Source: Tethya wilhelma (Eukaryota > Porifera > Demospongiae > Tethyida > Tethyidae). Taken from it: a stretch of DNA of 64,000 bases. Both the position numbers and the translations under genes were made by a program. Shown piece after piece: positions 22,427 through 39,500 of this stretch (within the stretch, counting starts at the first letter, position 1; each line of letters starts with the position of its first letter). Under the pieces are notes generated by a model. It searched no databases and was not told where the DNA came from. It was given only the letters and a program-made list of their open reading frames with translations. Where the stretch lies: contig CAXIPT010000001.1 in NCBI GenBank assembly GCA_964030475.1, positions 3,013,075 through 3,077,074 on the forward strand, read 5' to 3'.

Positions 22427-23173
22427 TCAAACATCTGTTATTTTGTCCAATGGAGTGAAAGGGTTTTCTGCTGTTGGTAATGATTCTGGTTTGGGAGCAC
22501 TGCTGGAGTCTCTTCTTGTCAAGAGTTCACCAAACTCATGGACTACTTCTTTCAAGTTTGCTTTGGCGTATTCACCAGTCTCTTGAATAAGTGGACCCAA
22601 TTCAAGTATTGTCTTGTGCTCCGTCTTCCACTTTTGAAAATACCGATAGAACATAGCCATGTAGAACTCATTCACCACCACAAAGACCTGATCACGCTTG
22701 TTGCATATCTTGTTCAAGCTGCCATCACGTAGAGCACTCAGGGCTATCTGTGTAAAGTTAATGGAGAGGACACAAAATGGGACTTGGTGGCTCTCCTCTC
22801 TGCAGTGACGGTAGATCTCTAGAGCTATTGGCACAGTGCGTGGGTCGTCTAAGAAGTACACCAACTGAACTAGGCCAAGGAAACCAACTCCCTGTAGATC
22901 ATCAGCGGGGTCGACTCCATTGAATCCAATGTCTTTCCAGTGGCTACCAATCCTCCTGCAGTTCAAACTACTACCGGTCAGTTTGCTGTAGATGGTCTGC
23001 AGTGTGCGAAGATGAAGGCGTTCTCTGTCATTTAACGAGCATCGAGAAATTGCAATCACCAGCAATTTCTCGTGTTGGAGCTTCTTGGATAGTTTCGTAC
23101 CCAATCGTCCGAAGAAATGAGTGAGTCCTCGTTTTGGTTGTTCTGATTTTACTTCTCCAATCTTTTTGGTCAT
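22427..23173 (-). CDS. ELMOD3: ELMO domain-containing protein (ELMOD3-like)
   Basis: Single-exon frame. The ELMO domain is recognisable by ISRCSLNDRERLHLRTLQTIY, the RLTGSSLNCRRIGSHWKDIGF-type block, DPADDLQGVGFLGLVQLVYFL and VNEFYMAMFYRYFQKW. ELMODs are GAPs for Arl2 and other Arf-family GTPases; the arginine needed for GAP activity sits in the WKxxGF..GxDPxxDLRG motif, where this protein reads DLQGVG (Gln at the expected Arg). The likely start is ATG at 23173 (MTKKIGEVK). The frame is open further upstream and overlaps the stop of the guanylate-kinase-like gene, leaving only 47 bp between them, so a joint transcript or fusion is possible. C-terminal tail is Pro/Ser-rich with an NPF motif (ENPFTPLD). 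Confidence 0.87.
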   Translation of the reverse strand: MTKKIGEVKSEQPKRGLTHFFGRLGTKLSKKLQHEKLLVIAISRCSLNDRERLHLRTLQTIYSKLTGSSLNCRRIGSHWKDIGFNGVDPADDLQGVGFLGLVQLVYFLDDPRTVPIALEIYRHCREESHQVPFCVLSINFTQIALSALRDGSLNKICNKRDQVFVVVNEFYMAMFYRYFQKWKTEHKTILELGPLIQETGEYAKANLKEVVHEFGELLTRRDSSSAPKPESLPTAENPFTPLDKITDV

Positions 23174-23220
23174 ATCTGCATTCTGAGAGTGACTCAGTAT
23201 CTCGCTGAATGTCACTGGTC

Positions 23221-24555
23221 TCACTTTCTTTTGAAGTGCAGATTGTTACTTTCAAATTCGATGGTAGGCAGGCTGTCCCACTCATGCTTAGCAATTTCAT
23301 ACTTGGTGCTTTGAGCTAGATTCAAATCTTGAATGAGTTCGAATGCATACTGTTTCAGTTCAGTGTAAGCCTGTTCCATGTTGTCTGCACATATCGTGTA
23401 ATTGGGAGAGATTTCTTGTTTGGGGATTTTCTTGTTGTAGACACAAACATACGCTGCATTGATTCCAGCTTTCTTCAGCTGTACAGCTCCCCTTATGCTT
23501 ACATTCATCACGACGCAAGATTTTCCCTGCTGAGTAGCTTCATTGAGTGATTGGTGTGTTGTACCGAACACTTCTCCACCTCCAAGCACTGGACTATCTT
23601 CCTCAGTTAGATCAAAGAGAGACTCAAATTGATGTCCAGCAACCAGGCTCTGGTCTGTGGGAAGCTGAGTAAGAGTTGAACTTCTCTTCGATGTGGTAGC
23701 TGGTGCAGGTTGACTGCCCTGGTTTGTTCCACTCATCACACTCTTTCTTCGTTTCTCCTCCCTCTTTTGTCTCTTGACTTGGACATATTCGATGAATTCT
23801 CCACGAGCAAGCCCAGTTGATATATCTTTGTGTGAAATGAAGTGGAAATCAACTCCATCCACTTCATTGGCTCTTTGTTTTCGTGATGTTGTAGACACAA
23901 CTTTCGCAAAGACGGCTGGATTTGAATGCACAAGTTTCTGTACAAGATGTGTTCTACCACACCCACTTGAGCCATAAATGACTAGGATCTTATAGTTGTG
24001 AGCATCTCCAAACTTTGTTTTGGGGCTGGCTAACTTTGGTGAGGGTGGAGATGTCTGAGCTTCTTTGATCAGACGAAGCCTTGAAGTGGGTGTTCCAGGC
24101 ATAGTGGACTCTGTATCCAACATGTAGTGCGGTGGTGGCAGCAGTGGTTTGAGATGGCCACCTTTTGAAGCTTCGGCTTCAGTGCTTGTTTTCTTGTCCT
24201 TGGGATCATTCATCAGGATCAGATTCACTGTTTCTGTTTGCTCTTTTGGTGATGCTCGGTTCTCAAGAGCTTCTGTTGGTCTTTCTGGTGTAGCTGGTGG
24301 TGGTTGTGTTTGCTGTTGATCATGAGTGTCATCATCAGTTTCTTCCCTTTGCTCTTGAATCACCGTAATTTCTCTAGGCACTTTAACAGTCTGAGGGTTA
24401 GGTTCCAAAGAAAAGTCAAAATCAAATTCAGTTTCATTGTTTTTCCTAGTTTCTCGTGTTTCTGTAGCAGCTACTGGGCTGGTAGCAGATATGTAAGCTA
24501 CCTCAGCTTCATATTCAAGAGTTGAACTGAGGCTGTCTTCCAGACTTGTAGCCAT
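23221..24555 (-). CDS. Guanylate-kinase-like protein with disordered N-terminus (LRGUK-type GUK)
   Basis: 444 residues, intronless. MATSLEDSLSSTLEYEAEV starts at 24555. Residues 1-190 are acidic/Pro/Thr-rich. The GUK domain begins near residue 190: ILVIYGSSGCGRTHLVQKL (Walker A with Arg in place of the usual Lys), VSTTSRKQRANEVDGVDFHF (GMP-binding region), FIEYVQV. An unusual Lys/Arg/Ser-rich insertion of about 70 residues follows before GTTHQSLNEA, then the core resumes with NVSIRGAVQLKKAGINAAYV and ICADNMEQAY. LRGUK carries a related GUK domain; no leucine-rich repeats are seen here. The missing Walker lysine suggests a binding, non-catalytic domain. The stop is 47 bp upstream of the ELMOD3 ATG; the start is 155 bp from the divergent TTC27. 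Confidence 0.8.
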   Translation of the reverse strand: MATSLEDSLSSTLEYEAEVAYISATSPVAATETRETRKNNETEFDFDFSLEPNPQTVKVPREITVIQEQREETDDDTHDQQQTQPPPATPERPTEALENRASPKEQTETVNLILMNDPKDKKTSTEAEASKGGHLKPLLPPPHYMLDTESTMPGTPTSRLRLIKEAQTSPPSPKLASPKTKFGDAHNYKILVIYGSSGCGRTHLVQKLVHSNPAVFAKVVSTTSRKQRANEVDGVDFHFISHKDISTGLARGEFIEYVQVKRQKREEKRRKSVMSGTNQGSQPAPATTSKRSSTLTQLPTDQSLVAGHQFESLFDLTEEDSPVLGGGEVFGTTHQSLNEATQQGKSCVVMNVSIRGAVQLKKAGINAAYVCVYNKKIPKQEISPNYTICADNMEQAYTELKQYAFELIQDLNLAQSTKYEIAKHEWDSLPTIEFESNNLHFKRK

Positions 24556-24710
24556 GAGTAGAGTTTTGATTCAGCCACCTCAAAGCATGAAGTTTATGAA
24601 TTCCTGGTTGCCTCCCACTTTTTGTTGTCTGGTTGAGCCCCTCCTCCCTTCATTTTAGAAGCTCGAGGTATGACGTAATGCTTATTAACCACGTGGCCTG
24701 AATTTGAAGC

Positions 24711-27700
24711 ATGGCCATGGATAAAAGTTTTCTGTCTGACATCCATAGCCTCTCTGAGGGTGAGTTTCTATTCATATTGTATACTTAAGTGCATGAAATA
24801 TTTCAATCTGCTCTTAGAGCCATAATATTTTCCTTACAGTTGTATCAAGGATAGACACAGATGTTGCTGATTCAGCTCAGAGAGTAGAACACACATTTTC
24901 TTGTGCTCAGGACTTTCTTAACCAATTCTGTCAACTAAACTGGACCAATCCTCGCGTTGATGAGACCAGTATAGCCCATGAGCTTTTTACTAGAAACAAT
25001 GACCAAATGACACAGCTGAATCGTGAGAGCATAAAAGAGCTCAGCATCGATGGAGAGGTATTAGGCAAATGCAGTCTGTCATGATCAACTTCCACATTAT
25101 TTTGTCATTTTTTTCAGACACCGTACTCTCTCTGTAGACATCCCACATTGCTGTGTCTGTCTCACAAATTACTCCTAAAGTGTAGGAAAGAGTTGCAACA
25201 AAGGCCTGTCAGTGATCCACTGGTTTCAGGCTGTCTTTGGTGGCTCCTTCGGTGTCTCTTTATACACCAGAAGTTACTACAACACCGTTCAGCTACACTC
25301 TGGGAGAAAATCTCTGAAGTTATTCAAGAGCTTCAAACGCTCCTTGAGTCTAAGTCGCTTTGGACCAAGTAAGTTTGTAGAATTGATTAGTGTGATCAAT
25401 CAGTGTTGGATGTTCTGACCTCACTTCAAACTATCCTAGTGAGAAGCTATGTGAGCTTCATTTGGAACTAGGACATGTAATGTTATACTATTCTCAATAC
25501 GACTCAGCACAGGTAACTAGCTATTGTTGCTTTTAAATGTTTCATAATAATTATATGGTTTTGTGCATTGGGGTGCTGCAGGAACATTTTGAACAGGCAT
25601 CCAAACTTATGAAGATGACAGTTGAACTCACTGGTATGCCTAGCATACATTAGCATCATTACACCGAGTTGCTATTCCATAGTCAATCCGTTATGAAACT
25701 ATTAAAGGTGCTCTTGGCAAACGGACAAAGTTTCAACAGAAAGAGATATCTCAGTTACTTCTCAAGGTTGAGAACTCCTTATTTTCGACTTCTTCTGTCA
25801 GTGAAATTGTTAAACTCGACAAGCATGAGCTTCCTAAGGTGGGATGGGGTGAACTAAAATTGCTATTTAATTAAGTTCATTGTGTTTTCTACTCAGGATC
25901 TTTTGCTGGGAGATGACACACTGTTGGAACATGTTGAGTTCACTGATCCTCAGACAACACCATTACTCACACCACTACAGCAAGCAACACTGCTAGCTAT
26001 CTGGTAGGTATAAGCAACATCTGCTTCTTCATCATTGACACAAAAATTATATATTGCATTTACTGTTTCCAGTACCCAGCTTCAGATGACCACTCCAGTG
26101 CATAGGTTGAGTGTCGAAGAAAGGGATGTCTATGTGAAAGTATGCCCACATTTATACTTTCACTCACAGTATATACCTTTACATTAATAATTATTGTGTG
26201 TCAAATGTGTCGTGTAGAGTGTGTTGGCCACCCCCCAGTGCTGGGTGGTGCAGTTCCATGCTCTCTTGCTCAGATGTCAGTTGGAGAAAGAAAGGAGAAG
26301 AACTGTTGAGAGGGCAATGACTCAGCTGCAGGAACTTGTTGAATCATACCACAAAATGGTAATAAAGTTTCTGGGAGATTCTAGCTGTTGCATTTCATTG
26401 TTATTTCACTACTCTTCTTATCAGGGGCACAATCGTATGCAATTATTCTACTGTACACCAATCCAACCTTTGTGGGCAGTGGAGGTAACACTACTTGTCT
26501 AGAATACGCGGAAAGATTTCATTACGTTGCATGCTCCACATTTAACACACATTAGAAACAGCTAGCTGAGGTATTGGTGTCTCTGGGTTTAATCAATGAA
26601 GCACTGGAAGTCTATCAGCGTCTTGAACTGTGGGAGGAGATTGTTGTCTGCTATCAAGCTGTGGGAAGAGGTGGCAAAGCTGAGGAGATCATTCACCAAC
26701 AACTGGCACAGAAAGAGACTCCAATAATGTGGTGTCTCCTTGGAGACGTAACAAAAGTAAGGAATATACTTTAGAGTTTGGTTTGATTGTGATGTTTTAG
26801 GTGTGTATCTTTAGGATCCTCAGTTTTACTTGAAAGCATGGAAACTGTCCAATCACCGTAGTGCCAGAGCTCAGAGATCCCTTGGTCTCTTTTACTTGAG
26901 AAAGGAAAGTTACAAGAAAGCTATTGAGAGTCTACAGCTTTCATTGGAAATCAATTCTCTCCAGGTTTGTAATATAATGTTTGCTGACTCTACTTTAGTC
27001 ATTAGTACTTTGCAATCTATCTATAGGAGAGTTTGTGGTTCAGTCTTGGATGTGCAGCCAATAGTATTGGTGACAATGATCTGGCTGTGAAGTCATTCCA
27101 TCGCTGTGTCAGTATTGAACCAGATGTAAGTGATCTATAGGCGTGCACCAATAAGGAAAGTAATGATAACTGCCTGTTGGTTCACTGTATGTAGTTTGCA
27201 GAAGCTTGGAGCAACTTGGCATCTGCTTATCTGAAAAGGAAGGACAAGTATGGATTGCAGACAAGTATCTTACGGTGTGCTTTAATCATTGTGTTTATTG
27301 TCTTGTAGACTCCGTGCCTTTCATGTGTACCAAGAGGCTCTGAAGTGTAGCTATGACAACTGGAAGATATGGGAAAACTTTCTTTTGGTGAGTTGAATAC
27401 CAGTATTTTATACAAATGCTCACATGAGAATCTGCTGTTTGTAGCTACAATTGTGTTTACGTGTAGGTTAGTGCTGATGTTGGTGAATTTGAAGAGTGCA
27501 TTAAAGCCTACCATCGTCTGCTTGATCTCAGAGAGAAGTTCGCTGATGTTGATGTGATGGGGGTGATTGTGAGAGCCGTAGTCAGTGATGCCACTGACAG
27601 AAATGGGCTGCCAGGTTTGTATTAGAATTGATACACAAAAGTGTGAATAATAGAATTATATGTACAGCTTCAAGGCTTCGTAAGAAAACTGGTGAATTGT

Positions 27701-28856
27701 TAGGCAGGACAGCTGCTCAGACCACGATGGGTGCTGACATGTGGAAACTCTATGCTGACTTTCATCTTTCAAGTGAGGAGGCAGCAGATCATGAGAGGGT
27801 GAGTTCACTTGATGCATTTCTACTCTCGCCTGTGTCCAACTAAATTGAGATTGCTTTGTGTTGTATTGCAAGGGTTTGTTAGAGTTACAAAAGGCTCAAA
27901 GGGCCTCAAAGCTTGAGAGTGGTTGGGAGAAGGAGCTTGAAAAATTGAAACGTGTGATCTCATTCACCATGGAATATTGTCAAGGTTTGTGAACACTGTC
28001 AAATCACTGCTTACAATGAAGGCACCTTTGGTGCACAAGCCTCAGTGCATTCAATTAGCATGCACAATGCAATGGTAAATGTCCCAGTTCTATATATATG
28101 ATTTTCCTACTCTTATAAAGATACACAAGATGCTTTTAGGGGCTTCTTTATTCAGCATAAAATGAGCTTTCAAATGATATAAAGATTGCGCTATCTTTTG
28201 GGTAAAATCAAAGGATACAAAGTTGGTTCAATTCATGACCCATGAGGCGACATCCGACATCTGACATTCGATTGAAACATTGAAAAGATTAAAGATTACA
28301 CATTAAACATTGAGCATTCAACACTGGACATTTTGGCCATAGCTCAGTACCAGCATTGTCGATTGCAGGTTATCAGTGCTCACTTAATTGGGTCTCAGTA
28401 CTCATACATGGTCTTCTTTTGAACACAATGTCATGTATATATGTTTAGACAGTGTTACATACTATATGAGTGCACCAAGGCTTGTGCACCCTCAGTGCTT
28501 TCATTATTAACTGTTGTAGTATAATTATTAGGAGTATGAATCGAAATACTGTATTATGTTATACAGCTTCTAGGAGGTTGTGTGCCAAACAAGACCAAAA
28601 TAAGTCTACATATTATACATCGAGCCTCTCTTCTGCTAAACTAGCTCTACAGAGCATTATCAGCAAGACCAAAGTATGCATACCACTTTGGTGTTTATGT
28701 GGAGTCTTGTATGCATGTGTGTCATTAATGCATGCACGACATTGTGTATTGTAGGGATTTGGTTTAAGCTCCAGTGCTGAGATAGAGGAGCTGGTGGTGA
28801 AAATGGAAGAAGAAAAGAGATTGCTACTTGAAGCAATAGAGCAAAATAGAACGTAA
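24711..28856 (+). CDS. TTC27: Tetratricopeptide repeat protein 27
   Basis: ATG at 24711 ([16 protein letters not shown]) in a short first exon, then about 17 more exons. N-terminal helical blocks [22 protein letters not shown] and [15 protein letters not shown] match the TTC27/Emw1 family. The TPR region has [54 protein letters not shown] and [16 protein letters not shown]-terminal exons include [11 protein letters not shown] and [16 protein letters not shown]. The final exons (28565-28856) give [17 protein letters not shown] and a coiled end [17 protein letters not shown]. Yeast and plant relatives support U5 snRNP/pre-rRNA and nuclear processes. Stop TAA at 28854-28856, 84 bp from the convergent SOD gene. 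Confidence 0.88.
28029..28490. mobile_element. Intronic inverted-repeat element in TTC27 (~460 bp)
   Basis: The left arm (28030-28058, gtgcacaagcctcagtgcat..) is complementary to the right arm (28463-28490), with a few mismatches. The interior holds several degenerate acattgaaca/gacatc words. No coding frame seen; MITE-like. Confidence 0.65.
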
Positions 28857-28940
28857 TATATAGAAATCAACAATTAAAATGTATATACTCAAATCAATAT
28901 TACATTTTGAATAAGAACCATGTTTGCTATACATTGCAGT

Positions 28941-29867
28941 TTACAGTTCAGTGTGTTTGTTTCGATTTGCACCTGTCATCCAGAACTGCTCGAGGTCGGC
29001 CACATGATCCCAGCAGACAACACTCCACCAGTCCCTGATGTACTCTGTCCTCTTGTTTTGATGCTTGAGATAGTAGGCATGCTCCCAGACATCCAACACC
29101 AACAGTGGATAGAGGCCATCTGAAAGGGGAGAGTCCTGGGCAACAGGCAGCATGAATTGGAATATTTATGTTCCATTGTCAATCAATCATGTTCCATACA
29201 AATAATGTTATAGATAAACTTACTTGGTTGTATGTAGTGACAATGCTCAAATCACCTGCTTGACTTTCGCACAACCACACGTAGCCTGAACCAAACAGTT
29301 TAGCAGCAGTTTGGGAGAATTCACTCTTGAACTCTTCAAAGCCTCCAAATGTGTTGATAATGGCCTCCAGCAGCTTTCCTCCTGGTACATCTTGGTCATG
29401 TCCGTGGGGACACATGGTGACCCAATAAAAGATGTGATTAACATAGCCTCCTCCGTTGTTTCTGATTGCAGTCTGCCACTTTTCAGGAACACTCAAGATA
29501 CTTTGAAGGATTGTGATGATCGATGACTGTGCCAGTTTAGAGGTTGGCTCCTGCATGAAGAATCACATAACTTTATAGCGGATAAAATTCAATCGAGAAA
29601 CAGAAAGATCTCTACAAACTAAGTACATACCTCATGCTTCCACTGATTGAGTGCAGCATTCATCTTGTCAGTGTATGCTTTGTGATGCCCCAGATGATGC
29701 ACCTTCAGTGTATGTGTGTCTATGAGTGGTTCTAACTCATCATAGCTGTATGGTAGGTCAGGTAGGGGGTAGTCAGTTGCAGGATGAGTCAGTTGTTCGT
29801 AAGCATCTCGCTGACCGCTATTGCAATGCAACAGAGACAACAGGAGAGCTGCAAACACAATCTTCAT
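28941..29867 (-). CDS. Fe/Mn superoxide dismutase with signal peptide
   Basis: Converts superoxide to H2O2 and O2. Start ATG at 29867 encodes [18 protein letters not shown], a classical secretory signal rather than an Arg-rich mitochondrial presequence. The SOD fold follows: [15 protein letters not shown], metal-ligand His in [10 protein letters not shown], second His in [10 protein letters not shown], then FGSGYVWL, and the Asp/His pair in [10 protein letters not shown]. Three exons; junctions are in phase. Length (~230 residues) fits the Mn/Fe-SOD family. The stop is at 28941. Secreted or ER-resident Fe/Mn SODs are less usual in animals than the mitochondrial form, where Cu/Zn enzymes normally serve outside. 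Divergent to MBTPS1 (299 bp). Confidence 0.9.
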
Positions 29868-30166
29868 GGTAGTAGTTGAGTAGTGGGTTTAACTCTGCAA
29901 AAGGTTGAAGGTCAGAGTGATTCTAATTACACGAAATAGCAATGAGTGGGCGAGAAATATCGAAGAGATTACTCAAATTATAACCAAGCCACAAAGCAAA
30001 ATTGCTAAGGGATATAATGCATATTGGAGACGGAGTGTGTGTGTGGTACACCCAGTGAATAGCCAGTCCATAACCTAAGGCAGAGCTGGAAAGAAAAGGC
30101 AAGTTCTGAGGCTAATAGACAAGCAATTATTCAACTCATTTTTGTTCGTTTCTTTGTAGGAAAATT

Positions 30167-36262
<6,096 letters not shown>

Positions 36263-36539
36263 AATTTTTACTTTCTAGAGTTTTTTTTTACTTTATTCTA
36301 AATTGTTTGCATCATCCAATCAACTAAATATTTATGTACTAGTGTGATTCAATATGCACACAAGTGAGTTTGTGTGTTTAATGATGTCCACTATAATTTG
36401 TGTATACTAAAGTTATATCCACACAATTACAATGCCATTATTCATGAGGCATCATAAGACGATAGGTGATTGTTCTGTGATTGCTCAAGATTCACATTTT
36501 GGTGGGTGGGGCAAGTCACATGTCAACCCAGCGACCGAG

Positions 36540-39500
36540 ATGGCAGCTCTACTGAGAAGAGGCAGTGCTGGTGTTAGCAAAGGACTCTTCAAGCAGCAGA
36601 AGAAAAGTAAGAGAACCGTAAAGTAACTTCTAAACTGTTTCACAAACGGCTCTGCTTCGCTATCTGATAGATGACCCAGAGTTTCTAGCCAGCCAAGAGA
36701 AGCTAAAGTCCTCACTTATCAATGGCTTGTCCAGAGCCATAAAAGAGGTAAGTGTTCAAAGCATAAAGGACTACTGGACACTGACACTGATAGTGAACCA
36801 TTGTTCAGCTTCAGTTGCTGTTTGCCAACAAAGAGGAGGAAGGTGGTGGGACCATAGAGGACTGTCGAGCCACGCAGCAGCTGTGTGCAAAGTTTGAAGA
36901 CATTCTTCGACATGGTCTAAAAGCTAAGTGGTTTGGTCAAAACACTTCCTTTTGGCCTGTTGTGTTGAAGGTGTCTAGAAAACAGGCCATTGAATATATC
37001 AACAGGTATGGTCTAATGAAAAAAATGAGGCTGCATGTTAGCTAGAAACAAGTTTGAAAAACTGATGTCTTACACTCCATCATAATTTCCTTTCACACAT
37101 ACACACACATAATGATGTTGTAATGTAGTCTACAGCATGCTCAGTCTGATAGTGGCAGATGCCGTGCGTGGATCAGGCTGGCCGTAAATGAATGCTCCCT
37201 GGAGAGCTACATCAACGTGCTCTGCCAGGACACCAGTCTGCTGGGAAGCTACTATGAGACTTACAGTTTCCTCAGAGATGCTGAAATGGTCTCACCACTG
37301 ACGCAGCTACTTACAGGGCTGTCGCAACTCAACATCAATATGTGAGTGCATATAAGGTGTACATTGTTCACTGACTCATTGGATCATCATGATGGTATAG
37401 AATGTGCCCATGCTGAAACCTTCATGTTGTTGACCATTGCACACAGGACGGTAGATACAGCAAGCTTGGAGTTTGAAGCTGTCCCGGAAGCTTTTAATAG
37501 AACAATGCCTGCACTGAGACTCAAGACAGCTGCTGATGACAAGCTGCCAAATAAAGGCAAGTTTCAAGTGTGTTGCAATTGCTCTCATAATAGTTATACT
37601 AAAGAGTTTCTTGGGAGGGGAATTGAAAACTTCCCTGAAACAGAAATCGTTTTCTGTGTGGACTAAAAGTTTGCATTGAAAACAATTTCTCTATCTCTTA
37701 TACACCACAGTGGCCAGCAAGAGTAAAAGTAGAAAAAGAAGCAAGCATCCAACAGCCTCCCGGGAGGCAGATGCAGTGGAGCTGGAAGATGATAGTAGTG
37801 TTAGTGGCCACAGTGGGTCTGAAGGAACTGGCTCCCTTGCCCAGAGCTGGAGTGAACTGGGATCGACAGATGCACTTGACATTGAACCAGCAGATGATCG
37901 AGAGCTCCCCACTCCAGTTGCAACACGTGGTCAGGTAGCAGGCCAGTCACAGGAAGAAGAGATACAAATCTTTTACGAAGAGTTTAAGTTTTTTAACGAA
38001 CAGGACATGATAGGTAACACAGAAGAGCTGCAGGTACAAGACGATACATTACTAGAATGGCAGTTTGAAAATGAATTGGGATTGGACACTAATCATGAGA
38101 GTGGATCAACATCAGAGGTTGCACCACTGAATGATGGAGAACAGGCCTTGACGATCGATACTGCTAAAACAACAGACCCCACTTCAGGCTCATTGCCAGT
38201 GGACACCCACCGTGAGCATTACATCACTTCACTACCGGAGACCATCACCATTGATGATACTTTGATGCATCATGAGATTGATGACATGGACAAAACACCG
38301 ATGCAGACTTCAACAACTAATCCATTCCAGATGCAATTTGAGCAAGAGCTTGAAGCGGCACAGGATAACAAACAGGGATCTCCTCGTAATGAGAAGGATA
38401 TTGAAACATTATTGTCTCTCTCCACCCTCACTTCAAGCATGGGAAACACCAATAATCCATTTCTAGAGTACGAAGAAGAAAATGATGAGGATGGTGAGAA
38501 ACAAGAAGATGATCATGAGCCACCTGTTTCAACCGTTCTTTTCAGTGATGTTGAATCCATTTCCAACCAGGTCTTACCTCTGACATCCTCAGAGGTGAAT
38601 CCCTTTGCCTCTCCTCCTCCTCTTTCACCAACCAACCCATTTCTCGATGAAGTCGAAACCGCCTCTCAAAGTTCGTCCAAGAATGGTTCTCAAAGTTCCT
38701 CTAAGAATGGTTCAACTCTTGATCAGCAGGCAACAAATCCATTCGATGACGTCAGGACTCCTGACAGCATCTCACCAACTGCTATGTTTTACTCCAACGA
38801 GGCTCGTGGTGCTTCCCGCAACAGCTCACCGGCATCGTCTCAGAGACTCTCATCAACCCACTCCTCGAAGCAGACCAGTCCATTGCACAGTCCGGTCCTG
38901 AGCCCTCCCGATAGAGAAGGGCCTGTGGTGGTTCCCAGTGGACCTCCGAGTGACGACCTCTCCTCTTGTGCCAGTAGCACTAGCTTTGATCTATCCATGA
39001 TGTTAGAGTCCACTCAGTTCACTAGCCAAGCACACCTACAACCAAAAGACGACCATTTTGAAGCTGAGGTACTCCATTTTAGTCCGAGGTACAACATGTA
39101 GTAGACTTTCATGTACGTATGTATGTATCTGTACACCTATAGATGAATGTATCTCAACTCCAAACCACCATAAATGATATCAAGACTAAGTTGAGGAGCC
39201 CCAATGGTGAGGAGGAGATGAAGCAGGCACTGAGAAAGAAAGTGGTAATATTGCAGTTGAGACTACAGAAACTGAAAGAGCTTTCTGAGGTATATATATT
39301 ATACAAATAGCGTACAATACATTATGTCTTGTGTACAATCATCTTCAAGGGTACCATATAGCGGGTACATTTGGCGGGCTTAAAATTTGGCGAATTCGCA
39401 TTTAGCATGATTGGCGATTTTAAATTTGGCGATTTGATTCTGCATGCTGCATTGTTTATATGCGCATGCATGCATGTAAAACTGTTTGGCAATTTTTAAT

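Noticed and set aside
28470..28754. 94-residue plus frame in TTC27
   Set aside because: Covers an intron and the right arm of the inverted-repeat element; only its end overlaps the true TTC27 exon.
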